Shown here: in pieces, positions 6,441-16,128 of the stretch
How the letters are laid out: every line of letters starts with the position of its first letter
How positions within the stretch are numbered: position 1 is the stretch's first letter
Assembly (NCBI GenBank): GCA_016208105.1
Contig: JACQYS010000005.1
Coordinates: forward strand, 1-64,000
Direction: 5' to 3'
From: Desulfovibrio sp.
GTDB taxonomy: Bacteria > Desulfobacterota > Desulfovibrionia > Desulfovibrionales > Desulfovibrionaceae
Length of the DNA: 64,000 nucleotides
Position numbers and translations under genes: made by a program
The notes under the pieces: generated by a model
Database searches by the model: none
What the model saw: only the letters and a program-made list of their open reading frames with translations
Told to the model about the DNA's origin: nothing

Positions 6441-6522
6441 CCTGACGCCTTTTTGCACCGCGCCGGCCAAGGGTGTAAACCCCTTCCCCTTATCCGGTGG
6501 ACCATGCGAGCTCTTGGGGTAT

Positions 6523-7005
6523 ATGCGTCGTGCGGGAATGGACACACAGGAAACATCGTTCTGCGAACTCTGCGGCCGGTCTTTGCCGGTCTACAGCAAT
6601 CCGACACCAACGGTGGATATCATCATTGCCTGCCCCGGGCGCAAGGTTGTACTTATTGAACGCAAGAACACGCCGTTTGGTTGGGCCTTGCCCGGCGGTT
6701 TCGTGGATTACGGAGAGACAGTGGAGCACGCAGCGATTCGAGAGGCGCTGGAGGAAACCGGGCTTGAAGTGGAACTGACCGGCCTCTTTGGAGTGTACTC
6801 CGATCCAAAACGCGATGCGCGCAAGCACACCTTGAGCGTGGTGTTCACCGCCCAGCCCCTGGACGTGTCGAAACTGGGTGCAGGGGATGATGCGGCCAGG
6901 GCGGGAATATTTCCCTTGGACGACCTGCCTGGGCCTCTTGTTTTCGATCACGAGACGATTTTGTCGGATTACGTGCACTCGTTCAGACGTTTGAACGGTG
7001 CGTGA
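6523..7005 (+). CDS. Nudix hydrolase with N-terminal zinc ribbon
   Basis: About 160 aa. A CELCG knuckle near the N-terminus is followed by a Nudix domain with an intact box, GGFVDYGETVEHAAIREALE followed by ETGL. It matches GX5EX7REUXEEXGU, the Mg-binding motif of enzymes that hydrolyse nucleoside diphosphates linked to another moiety. The combination resembles ADP-ribose or NADH pyrophosphatase relatives, but the substrate cannot be fixed. The start is uncertain: ATG 6523 has TTGGGG just upstream, and ATG 6538 is also possible. Codons upstream of 6523 overlap the divergent glycosyltransferase. It ends 86 bp before glgA. Confidence 0.83.
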   Translation: MRRAGMDTQETSFCELCGRSLPVYSNPTPTVDIIIACPGRKVVLIERKNTPFGWALPGGFVDYGETVEHAAIREALEETGLEVELTGLFGVYSDPKRDARKHTLSVVFTAQPLDVSKLGAGDDAARAGIFPLDDLPGPLVFDHETILSDYVHSFRRLNGA

Positions 7006-7091
7006 AGGATAGTAAAGGGCATTTCACCGGATCGTAACGCCGCCGGGCGTATCTCGTGGTAGGTGCTGCGAACAGCCGGATGGGGAGTCGG

Positions 7092-8549
7092 ATGCCATTT
7101 CATCACAAGATAGTTTTCATCGCCTCGGAAATATATCCGTTCTCGAAGACGGGCGGCCTGGGGGACGTGCTGGGGGCCCTGCCGTTGACGCTTCGCAAGA
7201 TGGGTGTGGATGTCGCTGTCATCACCCCCTTCTACGGGCGATTGAGCACCGGCGAATTCAAGCTTCGCCTCCTCTCGTCCCGCTGCCCGGTGGGGTACCC
7301 CTGGGCGCCTATCACCGCGGAAATCTACGTCGCCGACTACAGCGGCCTCCCCGTATACTTCATCCAGCGCGGCGAATACTTCGACCGCCGTTTCTACTAC
7401 AACACCCACGAAGGCGACTATTTCGACAACTGCGAACGCTTCATATTCTTCTGTCGGGCCTGCCTGGAATGGGCCCGGCGCATGGATGTCGCGCCGCAGC
7501 TCATCCACGTGCACGACTGGCAGGCAGGTCTGGTGCCGGCCTTCATGCACTTCTGGAGGCGCATCGACCCGTTCTGGCGCGACACCAAGACCATGCTCAC
7601 CATCCACAACCTGGCTTTCCAGGGGCGTTTCGCTTCAAGGCTCTTCGCGGATTGCGGCCTGCCCACTGAAGCCTGGAACATGGACGGAGTGGAATTCTGG
7701 GGCGACTTCAATCTTCTCAAGGCCGGCATCGCCTACTCCGACCTGGTCTCCACGGTGAGCCCCACCTACGCACGGGAGATTCTCACTCCGGAGTTCGGCT
7801 GCGGCCTGGAAGGGATTCTAGGCAAACGCAAGGCCTTTTTGCGAGGCATTTTAAACGGCGCGGACTACAACGTGTGGGATCCGAGCAATGACCGCTATCT
7901 GCCCTGCACATACGGGGCTGAGGATTTCTCCAACAAGGACAACTGCAAAGAGAGCCTGCTGGACGAGATGGACTTAGACCCCCGCCTTGGAGACAGGCCA
8001 GTTCTGGGCTTCATCGGTCGGCTGCGCCGCCAGAAGGGCATCGACCTGCTTATCGATATTCTGCCCCAGCTCATGAAAATGGATGTGGGCGTGGTGGTGC
8101 TGGGCGAGGGCAACCTCGAGTTCGAAGCGCGGCTTATGGAACTCATGGAAGACTACCCCGGCAGGCTGGCGGTGCGAATCGGCTACACCGAAGACCTGGC
8201 CCACCGAATCCAGGCTGCATCGGACATCTTCCTTATGCCCTCGCGCTACGAGCCCTGCGGCCTGACCCAGATTTACGCGCTCCGGTTCGGCACCCCTCCC
8301 GTTGCTACCAATCTGGGCGGCCTGACCGACACCATCGTTCCGTATCCCAACCCGAAGTGCACGGGGTTCACCTTTCCCGAGGCCACTGCGGAAGCCTTTC
8401 TCGCAAGCATCCGCCAGGCCGTGGACGTGTTCGAGCGTCCGGACGAATGGGACAAGATCAAAGAGCGGGCCATGCTCGCGGATTTTTCCTGGGAGCGCTC
8501 GGCTGCACGTTATCTGGAGGTGTACAGAGAGCTCGGTATCGACGTCTAA
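7092..8549 (+). CDS. glgA: Glycogen synthase (ADP-glucose type)
   Basis: A 485-aa GT5 enzyme that extends alpha-1,4-glucan chains from ADP-glucose. The [13 protein letters not shown] motif (ADP-glucose binding, residues 19-31), [14 protein letters not shown], and the C-terminal [20 protein letters not shown] with its catalytic glutamate are all intact. The length is typical. ATG 7092 follows GGGGAGTCGG, and the ATGs at 7056 and 7080 are less well placed. It heads a tight cluster with a SAP-like small protein, glgB and pdxA, and so makes the linear chains that the adjacent GlgB branches. Glycogen-type polyglucose is a known reserve in Desulfovibrio. No GlgC is present in the window. Confidence 0.95.
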   Translation: MPFHHKIVFIASEIYPFSKTGGLGDVLGALPLTLRKMGVDVAVITPFYGRLSTGEFKLRLLSSRCPVGYPWAPITAEIYVADYSGLPVYFIQRGEYFDRRFYYNTHEGDYFDNCERFIFFCRACLEWARRMDVAPQLIHVHDWQAGLVPAFMHFWRRIDPFWRDTKTMLTIHNLAFQGRFASRLFADCGLPTEAWNMDGVEFWGDFNLLKAGIAYSDLVSTVSPTYAREILTPEFGCGLEGILGKRKAFLRGILNGADYNVWDPSNDRYLPCTYGAEDFSNKDNCKESLLDEMDLDPRLGDRPVLGFIGRLRRQKGIDLLIDILPQLMKMDVGVVVLGEGNLEFEARLMELMEDYPGRLAVRIGYTEDLAHRIQAASDIFLMPSRYEPCGLTQIYALRFGTPPVATNLGGLTDTIVPYPNPKCTGFTFPEATAEAFLASIRQAVDVFERPDEWDKIKERAMLADFSWERSAARYLEVYRELGIDV

Positions 8550-8566
8550 CCATTGGGAGGTCCGCC

Positions 8567-8767
8567 ATGAACATGCAGGACATCCGTCGGATGGCCAAGG
8601 ACAAGGGCGCCAGGATCAGCAACATGAACAAGGTCGACGCCATCCGCATGATCCAATTGACCGAGGGCAACTTCGACTGTTTCGCCAGGGCTGATTCCGG
8701 GCATTGCGACCAAGGCGACTGCCTTTTTATGGAGGACTGCATCAAGATCTCCATGAAAAGCAATTGA
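8567..8767 (+). CDS. Small SAP-like cysteine-containing protein
   Basis: 66 aa, with GGGAGG about 8 bp before ATG 8567. The N-terminal half (IRRMAKDKGARISNMNKVDA, then IRMIQ) looks like a SAP / Rho-N-type helix-extended-loop-helix, usually nucleic-acid binding. The C-terminal half holds four cysteines (CFARADSGHCDQGDCLFMED, then C) that could bind a metal. Proteins of this type are widespread in proteobacteria, but I know of no defined function. It lies 17 bp after glgA and 13 bp before glgB, so it is co-transcribed with glycogen genes. Whether it regulates them is unknown. Confidence 0.8.
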   Translation: MNMQDIRRMAKDKGARISNMNKVDAIRMIQLTEGNFDCFARADSGHCDQGDCLFMEDCIKISMKSN

Positions 8768-8780
8768 GAGTCACCGGAGG

Positions 8781-10685
8781 TTGTCCCTGAGCTCCCCCAT
8801 CGACATCCCCTCTTTCGACCTCTACCTCTTCGGGCGGGGCGAACACTGGGACATCTATCGGATTCTTGGCGCCCATCCACATGAGCTGGCCGGGGAAGGG
8901 GGCTTCAGGTTTGCGGTTTGGGCTCCCAACGCTGACGCTGTCTGTGTGATCGGCGAGTGGAACGGGTGGGAGTTCGGCCGGGATTATCTGCATCCCGTGG
9001 GAGCCTCGGGCATCTGGGCCGGATTCATCGGCGGGGTAGCGCGGGGACAGCTCTACAAATTCGCCATCCGCGACAAGGCCGGACATGTCCACGTCCGCAC
9101 CGACCCCTACGCTTTCTATGCCGAGATGCGTCCCGGCAACGCCGCAGTTGCCTGGGGCCTGGGCGGCCACCAGTGGCAGGACGATGAATGGATGCGCAGC
9201 CGGGCGACCGCCGGTCTCCCCTTGGACAAACCCGTCAGCATCTACGAGGTCCACCTGGGCTCCTGGCGCTGGAAGGGGCCATACTACGGGGATTTCTTAA
9301 GCTACCGCGAACTGGCTGACCAACTGATCGCCTATGTGAGTGAACTGGGCTTCACCCACATCCAGCTCATGCCGGTGGCCGAACATCCCCTCGACGAATC
9401 CTGGGGATACCAGACCGGCCACTATTTCGCCCCCACCTCCAGGTTCGGCTCGCCGGAAGACTTCAAGTATTTCGTGGACCGCTGCCATCAGGCCGGTTTG
9501 TCCGTGCTTCTGGACTGGGTTCCCGGGCACTTTCCCAAGGACGTCTGGGGGCTTGGCCGGTTCGACGGCACACCTGTGTACGAGCATGCGGACCCCCGCC
9601 AGGGCGAGCATCCGGACTGGGGCACCTTCGTATTCAACTACTCGCGCCACGAGGTCCGCAATTTCCTTCTGGCCAACGCCCTCTACTGGCTGGAGGAATT
9701 CCATCTGGACGGGCTTCGCATCGACGCCGTGGCCAGCATGCTCTACCTGGATTACTCCAGGAAGGACGGCCAGTGGGTGCCCAATGTGCACGGCGGCAAG
9801 GAGAATCTGGAGGCCATCGCCTTTTTGCGGGATCTGAACACGGTGGTGCACAAGCGCTATCCGGGCGCGGTCATGGCGGCCGAGGAATCCACTGCCTGGC
9901 CCGGTGTTTCCCGGCCGGTCTATGCCGGAGGGCTCGGGTTCACGTTCAAGTGGAACATGGGCTGGATGAACGACACCCTGGGTTATTTTTCCAAGGACCC
10001 CGTGTTTCGGGCCTACCACCAGAACAACCTGACCTTCTCCATGCTCTACGCCTTCCACGAGAACTTCATTCTTCCCATGTCCCACGACGAAGTCGTTCAC
10101 GGAAAAGGGGCACTGCTTTCCAAGATGCCCGGGGACGACTGGCAGAAGTTCGCCAACATGCGCTGTTTTTTAAGCTACATGTGGTCGCATCCTGGAAAGA
10201 AACTCCTGTTCATGGGCGGAGAGTTCGGGCAGTGGCGGGAATGGTCCAGCCGCGAACCCCTGGATTGGGCGTTGATGAATTTTCCGAACCATCAGGGTCT
10301 GGCCCGGACAGTCAAGGACCTGAACACGCTCTACCGGAGCGAACCGGCCTTCCACCAGCTGGACAACGAATGGAGCGGCTTCGAGTGGATCGATCTTTCG
10401 GATTACCAATCTTCGGTGATCAGCTTCCTTCGCAAGGACAGGGACGGCTCCCAGGTGATGTGCGTGTTCAACTTCACCCCGGTGGTGCGCACACACTATT
10501 CGCTCGGTTCCAGGCATGACGGGTACTGGCGTGAGGTTTTCAACTCGGACGCCACCGAGTACGGAGGGTCCGGTGCGGGCAACGCCGGCGGTGTGCACGC
10601 CCAGAAGGCCGAAATCGGCTTGTGGCCGTTTTTCGTGTCTCTTACCCTGCCGCCGCTAGGGGCGGTGTTCCTCAAGGCTGAATAA
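8781..10685 (+). CDS. glgB: 1,4-alpha-glucan branching enzyme
   Basis: 634 aa: an N-terminal CBM48 (residues about 20-110, with FAVWAPNADAVCVIGEWNGW), a GH13 barrel and a C-terminal beta domain. Catalytic motifs are present: GLRIDAV (nucleophile Asp near 314), AAEEST (acid/base Glu near 367) and MSHDEV (Asp near 435). It cuts alpha-1,4 chains and rejoins them through alpha-1,6 links. The first N-terminal domain of long GlgBs is missing, so this is the shorter class. The start is odd: TTG 8781 directly abuts GGAGG, whereas CTG 8787 would have normal spacing. No ATG lies nearby. Confidence 0.94.
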   Translation: MSLSSPIDIPSFDLYLFGRGEHWDIYRILGAHPHELAGEGGFRFAVWAPNADAVCVIGEWNGWEFGRDYLHPVGASGIWAGFIGGVARGQLYKFAIRDKAGHVHVRTDPYAFYAEMRPGNAAVAWGLGGHQWQDDEWMRSRATAGLPLDKPVSIYEVHLGSWRWKGPYYGDFLSYRELADQLIAYVSELGFTHIQLMPVAEHPLDESWGYQTGHYFAPTSRFGSPEDFKYFVDRCHQAGLSVLLDWVPGHFPKDVWGLGRFDGTPVYEHADPRQGEHPDWGTFVFNYSRHEVRNFLLANALYWLEEFHLDGLRIDAVASMLYLDYSRKDGQWVPNVHGGKENLEAIAFLRDLNTVVHKRYPGAVMAAEESTAWPGVSRPVYAGGLGFTFKWNMGWMNDTLGYFSKDPVFRAYHQNNLTFSMLYAFHENFILPMSHDEVVHGKGALLSKMPGDDWQKFANMRCFLSYMWSHPGKKLLFMGGEFGQWREWSSREPLDWALMNFPNHQGLARTVKDLNTLYRSEPAFHQLDNEWSGFEWIDLSDYQSSVISFLRKDRDGSQVMCVFNFTPVVRTHYSLGSRHDGYWREVFNSDATEYGGSGAGNAGGVHAQKAEIGLWPFFVSLTLPPLGAVFLKAE

Positions 10686-10691
10686 TCCACT

Positions 10692-11684
10692 ATGATCCGT
10701 ACAATACTGCTGACTCTGGGCGATCCCAACGGGCTCGGCCCGGAGCTTGTCTGCCGCTGGCTGGCCACCATCCCGGAACTTCACGAGCGCGTGGTCCTCA
10801 TCGGTCCTGAGGCGGCACTCGCCTATCACGCGAAACGGCTTGGGATAGGCACCCTCTGGAAACGAACAGGGGACGGTCCGGGACTTCTGGAGCGCCAAGC
10901 TCCGGGCGTATGTCTCCTGGAGCCGGAGGACCTTGAATCCTTCACCCCCGAACCCGGCATGCTCTCGGCCGCGGGCGGGCGGTGCGCCGGTCTCTCCCTA
11001 TCAAAAGCCTGCGACATCCTGATGCGCGGGGACGCCCAGGCAGTGGTCACCTGTCCGCTCAACAAGGCGGGGCTGCAGGAGGCCGGCTTCGATTTCCCGG
11101 GGCATACGGAATTTCTTGCGGAAAGGGCCGGAGTGGGCCGCGACGGTGTGTGCATGCACCTGTGCGGGCCAAGGCTCAGGGTGAGCCTGGTGACCACCCA
11201 TCCCCCCCTGCGCCAGGTTCCTCAACTGGTGACCGAGGAAAAGGTTCTCAACTGCCTGGAGCTGACCTCTCAGCATGTGCGGCGCCTTGGACTGCCCGGG
11301 CCCGTGGCCGTGTGCGGGCTGAACCCTCATGCCGGGGAATCCGGCAAGATAGGGGACGAGGAGGCCAGGGTTATTGTTCCAGCAATGGAGCGGGCCCGGG
11401 CCAAGGGGCTTGACGTTGCCGGGCCTTTCCCGGCGGACACGGTTTTCCGCCGCGCCTACAACGGCGAATTCCCGGCCGTTCTGGCCATGTACCACGACCA
11501 GGGCCTAGCTCCCCTGAAGCTGGTGCACTTTGGGGAGGCGGTGAACGTCACCCTTGGGCTGCCCTTTGTGCGTACGTCCGTGGACCATGGAACCGGCTAC
11601 GATCTTGTGGGGAGCGACTGCGCGGATATGGGGAGCTTTCTGGCCGCGGTGGAGTTGGCGAGAGAGCTTGCTGGAGCGCGCTGA
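10692..11684 (+). CDS. pdxA: 4-hydroxythreonine-4-phosphate dehydrogenase
   Basis: A 330-aa PdxA. It oxidises 4-phosphohydroxy-L-threonine with NAD in DXP-dependent vitamin B6 synthesis. Diagnostic segments are LTLGDPNGLGPEL at the N-terminus, TCPLNKAGLQEAGFDFPGHT, NPHAGESGKIGDEE and AMYHDQGLAPLK; the histidines of the last three are the metal ligands. ATG 10692 lies 6 bp after the glgB stop, so it sits in the glycogen cluster without an obvious pathway link. It is convergent with the flavoprotein gene at 11694, only 9 bp away, and no terminator is visible between them. Confidence 0.95.
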   Translation: MIRTILLTLGDPNGLGPELVCRWLATIPELHERVVLIGPEAALAYHAKRLGIGTLWKRTGDGPGLLERQAPGVCLLEPEDLESFTPEPGMLSAAGGRCAGLSLSKACDILMRGDAQAVVTCPLNKAGLQEAGFDFPGHTEFLAERAGVGRDGVCMHLCGPRLRVSLVTTHPPLRQVPQLVTEEKVLNCLELTSQHVRRLGLPGPVAVCGLNPHAGESGKIGDEEARVIVPAMERARAKGLDVAGPFPADTVFRRAYNGEFPAVLAMYHDQGLAPLKLVHFGEAVNVTLGLPFVRTSVDHGTGYDLVGSDCADMGSFLAAVELARELAGAR

Positions 11685-11693
11685 GGCGTAGGC

Positions 11694-13079
11694 TCAACAA
11701 GGCAGGCTTGTGGCGATCCCCAGCCCCGTTTCCAGGCTGAGTGAAAGCCGCCAATCGCGAGCTTTGGCGAGCCGTTGACGAAGTTCAGCCGCGAATGCCT
11801 CGTGTCCGGGGCGGCCGCCCAGGACCGCATATCGGGATAGCCCCTGAGCCAGCCAGGTCAGACCGTCCTCTCTCTCAACCTCGTCAGTATGCATTTTCCC
11901 ATCATGATCCGCTGAGGGTATGCTAGTGTTTTGCGCTATCCACGCCACGCGTTCCCCGGCCCGGTGCCCGAAAACCTGGGTAGCCAGCACCATGGCTCCG
12001 CCTATACGGTTGGAACCGTGCATGCCCGTGGCGCATTCACCGCAGGCAAGGATCCCTGGGATGCTGGTCTCACCATTCGCGTCGATTACTGCCCCGCCGT
12101 TGCTGGCATGGGCCATGGGCGCCACCCGTATCTCGCCGTTTCCCGGCGGGGCGAGTGCAACCGTTGCCTCCTGGCCCAGCCCTTGGGCCAGGAAAAGGTC
12201 CAGCGCGGAGTCGTCAAGCCCGTACCCGTAGGGGCAATGTCCTGAGCGCTGGGCGCAGAGATCGGCAAAGTCCGCGATGTGGTCTTCAGGCCGTATCGTC
12301 CGGCCATCCGGGTTGACGATTCCGTAGCCACCGCCAGCCATTGCCGCCGGCTGCCAGAAGCTTTTTCCCGGCACCGTCCCCCACATGTATTGCAGGAAGC
12401 CCAGGTTCTTCATCTCCGCGCCTGCCCTGGCCAGCAGGCCATGGCCATATCCCGGTACACCTGGCCCCGCCATTGAATGTTTAAAAAGCCTGGCAGGGCC
12501 TCCCAAGGCTACCACAACGGCCTTGGCAGAGACAGTCGTGGGCTCTCCGCCAACTGCGGGTACGAAAAGTGCCCCATTCACGGGGTTGCCAAGAATTGCG
12601 GCAGGAAGCCAGTGGTGGGCGAAACGGCAGCCGAGGGAGTTGAGCTTGGTGATGAAGCAGTCGTAGGCTTTTGAGAGAGGGCTGAAAATGTAGGCTCTCC
12701 TGCTTTCAGGGGAGAAGCACGAGGAGCGGGGAGACAGGGCTCCGGAAGAATCATTGGCAAAGGGCATCCCCAGGGCGATCAGGTCTTGCAGGCGGGCTTC
12801 CGATTCTTCCGCCTGAAGAGTGAGCAGCGGGAGAGAAAGCCATGCCCCCCGGTTCAGGGAGAGAACCTCGCGCGCGTACGCTTCGCGCTCGCGGTCATTT
12901 AAGCACGCGTGGATTCCCAGGGCGTCATTTTGGTTTGCGAAGGAGGACCCGCTAGGGCCTGGCAAGAGGCTTACGACCGTGACGGTCAAGCCTGGAGCGG
13001 ATTGAAGGCAGGAAAGGGCGGCGCGCAGACCCGCCAGCCCGGCGCCCAGAACCAGAACGTCTGTCGACGCGGGGAGCAT
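11694..13079 (-). CDS. FAD-dependent oxidoreductase, L-aspartate oxidase-like
   Basis: A 461-aa member of the FrdA/SdhA/NadB flavoprotein family. It has an N-terminal dinucleotide site (VLVLGAGLAGLRAAL), the SGSSFANQNDALG segment matching the SSxAQGG region of the family, and a C-terminal FAD-contacting GECATGMHGSNRIGGAM. It differs from typical NadB in being shorter. It also carries NLGFLQYMWG where NadB has a QFHPT motif, and lacks the family PRDVVARA-like arginine segment. NadB activity (aspartate to iminoaspartate) is therefore doubtful. It precedes nothing else of NAD synthesis here. It lies 3 bp downstream of the TPR gene, so the two are probably co-transcribed with carA. Confidence 0.8.
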   Translation of the reverse strand: MLPASTDVLVLGAGLAGLRAALSCLQSAPGLTVTVVSLLPGPSGSSFANQNDALGIHACLNDREREAYAREVLSLNRGAWLSLPLLTLQAEESEARLQDLIALGMPFANDSSGALSPRSSCFSPESRRAYIFSPLSKAYDCFITKLNSLGCRFAHHWLPAAILGNPVNGALFVPAVGGEPTTVSAKAVVVALGGPARLFKHSMAGPGVPGYGHGLLARAGAEMKNLGFLQYMWGTVPGKSFWQPAAMAGGGYGIVNPDGRTIRPEDHIADFADLCAQRSGHCPYGYGLDDSALDLFLAQGLGQEATVALAPPGNGEIRVAPMAHASNGGAVIDANGETSIPGILACGECATGMHGSNRIGGAMVLATQVFGHRAGERVAWIAQNTSIPSADHDGKMHTDEVEREDGLTWLAQGLSRYAVLGGRPGHEAFAAELRQRLAKARDWRLSLSLETGLGIATSLPC

Positions 13080-13082
13080 GGG

Positions 13083-13892
13083 CTAGGGTTGTTTCCCCTG
13101 TTTCTTGAGCGCGAAGACATACATCTTGTGTGCTTCCTGGAAATTGGGGTTGAGCTTGAGCGCGATCTTGGCGGCCTTTTCGACCTTGTCGTATTTTTCC
13201 CAGTCGATGTAGAGCCGTCCCAGGTTGAAGTAGAGATTCGGGTCGTCCTTGGCGTAGTTCACGGCCCGCATGAAGTATTTTTCACCCACATCGAACTTGC
13301 CGAGTTTTCTTAAGACGATTCCGATGCGGTTGTAGAGATGCAGCTGGTCAGGGGAGAGTGTGAGGGCTTCATCCAGGTACTTGAACGCGTCTTCGAAGAG
13401 TTCCGCCTGGATGAACATTTCAGCGATTTCGCCGCGAAGAGGGCCGTCGTTGGGAAATTCCCGCGCCAGGGATGCCAGGACCTTGCGCGCTTCGTCGTGA
13501 TCTCCGCTTTCGAGAAGGGCCTTGCCGGTAGCGAGGCCTTCGGCGCGGCGCTTGAGGCGGCCCTCCATCTGGTCCTTGGCCTGGTCCACGGTGTTGGCCT
13601 GGAGGATGTGCAAAAGCTCCCGGATGCTCTCGAGCAGGTTTTTTTCTTCGCCGGGGGTATAGTTGATGACCAGAGGATTTAACTGCCTGAGCTCCTTGTT
13701 GTTGTTGAGCTGATAGACAGCCTGAACGATGAGTTTTGAGAACTCGTCGCGCTCGGCCTTCATGAGCTGGGCCTTCAACATGGCCAGGACGGCCTCGTAC
13801 ACGGCGTTCACCGCTGGCAGCGGTTTGCCCTGCTTGAGGTACGTGTTCACCTGGGTGATCTGCTTCCTGGCCTTGGTGAGTTCGGCGGACAT
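13083..13892 (-). CDS. Tetratricopeptide-repeat protein
   Basis: A 269-aa soluble, helical protein. The first 100 residues are charged and coiled-coil-like. From about residue 125 there are four or five TPR units, for example PNLYFNLGRLYIDWEKYDKV and NFQEAHKMYVFALKKQ. TPRs mediate protein-protein contacts; the partner is not evident. There is no signal peptide. It lies between carA (21 bp upstream) and the flavoprotein, with the same orientation and spacing as an operon. No enzyme motif is present. Confidence 0.85.
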   Translation of the reverse strand: MSAELTKARKQITQVNTYLKQGKPLPAVNAVYEAVLAMLKAQLMKAERDEFSKLIVQAVYQLNNNKELRQLNPLVINYTPGEEKNLLESIRELLHILQANTVDQAKDQMEGRLKRRAEGLATGKALLESGDHDEARKVLASLAREFPNDGPLRGEIAEMFIQAELFEDAFKYLDEALTLSPDQLHLYNRIGIVLRKLGKFDVGEKYFMRAVNYAKDDPNLYFNLGRLYIDWEKYDKVEKAAKIALKLNPNFQEAHKMYVFALKKQGKQP

Positions 13893-13913
13893 CCATCACC
13901 TCTTGTATGAAGG

Positions 13914-15044
13914 TTACCGGCCAAGTTCTTTACGCAGCATCTCTCTATATCGTTTGAAGAAGGAACGGCTGTCGTGGGGTCCGGGCCCGGCTTCGGGGTG
14001 ATACTGGATGGCGATAATCGGCTTCTTGGTGTGGGCGAAGCCTTCCAGGGTGTTGTCGTTTAAGTTGACGTGAGTGAGCTCAACATCGTCAAGGGTCTTC
14101 AAGTCCACGCAGAATCCGTGATTTTGCGAGGAAATCTCGATGTGCCCCGTGGAGAGTTCCTTGACGGGATGATTGAGGCCATGGTGGCCGAACTTGAGCT
14201 TGTAGGTCTTGCCGCCAAGGGCCAGGCCGAGGAGCTGATGTCCGAGGCAGATGCCGGCGGTGGGGTAGTCGTTCACCAAAAGGCTCGTGGCATGGACCAT
14301 GTCCGTCAGGGCCGCCGGGTCGCCGGGGCCGCTGGAGAGGAAAATGGACTCGGGATTCAATTTTTTCACCTGCTCGGCGGTGAAAAAGGCCGGGACCACC
14401 AGCAGATCGATTCCTTCGGCCACCAGAAGGCGCAGGATGTTCCACTTGACGCCGCAGTCGAAGGCCACCACGCGCGGGCCGGTTCCGGGCCAGGCGTAGG
14501 AGCCGTCCGGGGCCAGGGTGACCTTTTTCGGGGCTTTTCCGTCCCAGATGTAGGGTTCCTTTGGCGTGACCATGTCCGCAAGGCCCAGTCCTTCCATTGT
14601 TGGGAGGCCGCGAGCTTGTTTGACAAGATCAGCCGGGTCCTTGCATTCGGTGGATATGATGCCGCGCTGCGCGCCGTGCAGGCGCAGGTGGCGGGTGAGC
14701 GCACGGGTGTCGATCCCTTCGATGCCCACCACGTTGTGGCGGGTGAGATAGTCGGGAAGGGTCTCCTTGGCGCGCCAGTTGGAAGGGACTTTGCAGCACT
14801 CCTTGACGATGAAGGCTTCCACGCGGATGCGGTCGGATTCAACGTCGTCCAAGTTGACGCCGTAGTTTCCGATGTGGGGATATGTCATGCACACCATCTG
14901 GCCGACGTAGGAAGGGTCCGTGAGGACTTCCTGATAGCCGGTCATGCCGGTGTTGAAGATCACCTCTCCTCCGGCGCGGCCGGAACCGGTGAACGACGCG
15001 CCTTCGAACCAGGTGCCGTCTTCAAGGGCAAGAAACGCTTTCAT
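13914..15044 (-). CDS. carA: Carbamoyl-phosphate synthase small subunit
   Basis: A 376-aa glutaminase subunit that supplies ammonia to CarB for carbamoyl phosphate, used in arginine and pyrimidine synthesis. The CarA-specific N-terminal domain ([13 protein letters not shown] ... [19 protein letters not shown]) is followed by a class I amidotransferase. The nucleophile Cys is in [15 protein letters not shown] and the His/Glu pair in [13 protein letters not shown]. Length is normal. carB is not adjacent. The approximately 180-bp leader contains a possible -10 box (15178-15183) and a palindrome (15136-15155). Confidence 0.96.
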   Translation of the reverse strand: MKAFLALEDGTWFEGASFTGSGRAGGEVIFNTGMTGYQEVLTDPSYVGQMVCMTYPHIGNYGVNLDDVESDRIRVEAFIVKECCKVPSNWRAKETLPDYLTRHNVVGIEGIDTRALTRHLRLHGAQRGIISTECKDPADLVKQARGLPTMEGLGLADMVTPKEPYIWDGKAPKKVTLAPDGSYAWPGTGPRVVAFDCGVKWNILRLLVAEGIDLLVVPAFFTAEQVKKLNPESIFLSSGPGDPAALTDMVHATSLLVNDYPTAGICLGHQLLGLALGGKTYKLKFGHHGLNHPVKELSTGHIEISSQNHGFCVDLKTLDDVELTHVNLNDNTLEGFAHTKKPIIAIQYHPEAGPGPHDSRSFFKRYREMLRKELGR

Positions 15045-15135
15045 TGATGCTCCAGACGCCGCATGCTGCGGCCGTGAAATGGCGGGGCACAGGGCCGGTT
15101 CGGCTCTGTATAATGCCCAAGCCCGGTTCGTCCAG

Positions 15136-15183
15136 TGCGTAATGCCCCTTACGCATTCTGAAAAAACGGACTTTGTAATTATA
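15136..15183 (-). promoter_or_regulatory. Possible carA promoter and leader palindrome
   Basis: On the minus strand, TATAAT (15183-15178) sits in an AT-rich patch, with a poor -35. About 15 bp after the predicted start is GCGTAA-N6-TTACGC (15138-15153), extended by outer T/A bases. It could be an operator or a leader hairpin. No attenuator-like T tract follows directly. Confidence 0.35.
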
Positions 15184-15222
15184 TAAATGTTTCAGTGGTT
15201 TATTCATGGCGCTTGGGTGAGC

Positions 15223-16128
15223 TTACGCCCTGCCGGGTAAGCCCAATTCAATGAGCCTGGTCATGAGTGCGGGAAAGTCGAGCCCTGCCGCCGCTGCCGC
15301 CTTTGGAAGCAGGCTGGTGGCCGTCATGCCGGGCAGAGTGTTCACTTCAAGCAGAACGGGTTCGTTGCCTGTCAGGATGAAGTCGGACCGGCTGTAGCCT
15401 GAAAGGCCGAGCAGTCCGTGAGCCCGCATGGCCGCCTGGCGGACCGCGTCCAGAATCGGTTCGGGCAGCGGAGCCGGGCAGATTTCCTCGGCCGCGTCCT
15501 GTACGTACTTGCTTTGGTAGTCGAAGAAGACCCCGGCTTTGGGCTTGATAAGAATCGGCGGCAAGGCTTCCTGGCCCAGAACGGCACAGGTGACTTCCAG
15601 TCCGTCCAGGGCGGGCTCCACCAATACCTCCCGGCCTTCGGCAAAGGCCGAATCCAGAGCGGCCGGCAATTCGGAATCGGTGCGCACCAGGCTCATGCCC
15701 AGGCTCGACCCGCCGGTGTTGGGCTTGAAGAATGCCGGGAGGCCGAACCGCGGACGCCAGGTTGGTCCGGGTTTCGACACCAAAAGCTCCCAATCGGCCG
15801 TGATAAGGCCGCCATCCCTGAACACCTGTTTTGACGCGGCCTTGTTGAGCGCGAGAAAGGACGCTTCAGGGCCGCTCCCCTGGTAGGGGCAGCCGGCGGT
15901 GTTCAGCATCGCCTGGATCAGGCCGTCTTCGCCCGGGGAGCCATGGAGGTTGAGAAATGCGAAGTCGTGGCGGCGGGCGGTTTCCAGAAGGGAGTCGAAC
16001 TCGGCAAGGGGGTCGAAGAAGGTTACCGCATGGCCGAGGCTTTCAAGAGCCGCCTGTATCTGTTTCGCTCCGGAGAGGGAAACATCACGTTCGTTAGACC
16101 AACCGCCCGCAATCAAAAGAATATTCAT
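15223..16128 (-). CDS. ddl: D-alanine--D-alanine ligase
   Basis: A 301-aa ATP-grasp enzyme that makes the D-Ala-D-Ala dipeptide for peptidoglycan in the cytoplasm. The ATP-grasp signatures are visible: [20 protein letters not shown] (substrate loop), [15 protein letters not shown], and the metal-binding [23 protein letters not shown] 16128 starts [20 protein letters not shown], matching the family N-terminus. An in-frame extension further upstream merely overlaps the HD gene. The start lies inside the last 35 bp of the HD-domain gene, suggesting translational coupling. Confidence 0.94.
   Translation of the reverse strand: MNILLIAGGWSNERDVSLSGAKQIQAALESLGHAVTFFDPLAEFDSLLETARRHDFAFLNLHGSPGEDGLIQAMLNTAGCPYQGSGPEASFLALNKAASKQVFRDGGLITADWELLVSKPGPTWRPRFGLPAFFKPNTGGSSLGMSLVRTDSELPAALDSAFAEGREVLVEPALDGLEVTCAVLGQEALPPILIKPKAGVFFDYQSKYVQDAAEEICPAPLPEPILDAVRQAAMRAHGLLGLSGYSRSDFILTGNEPVLLEVNTLPGMTATSLLPKAAAAAGLDFPALMTRLIELGLPGRA

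Noticed and set aside
14070-15047. A 325-codon plus-strand frame opposite carA
   Set aside because: Antisense shadow without any recognisable domain; carA on the other strand is complete.
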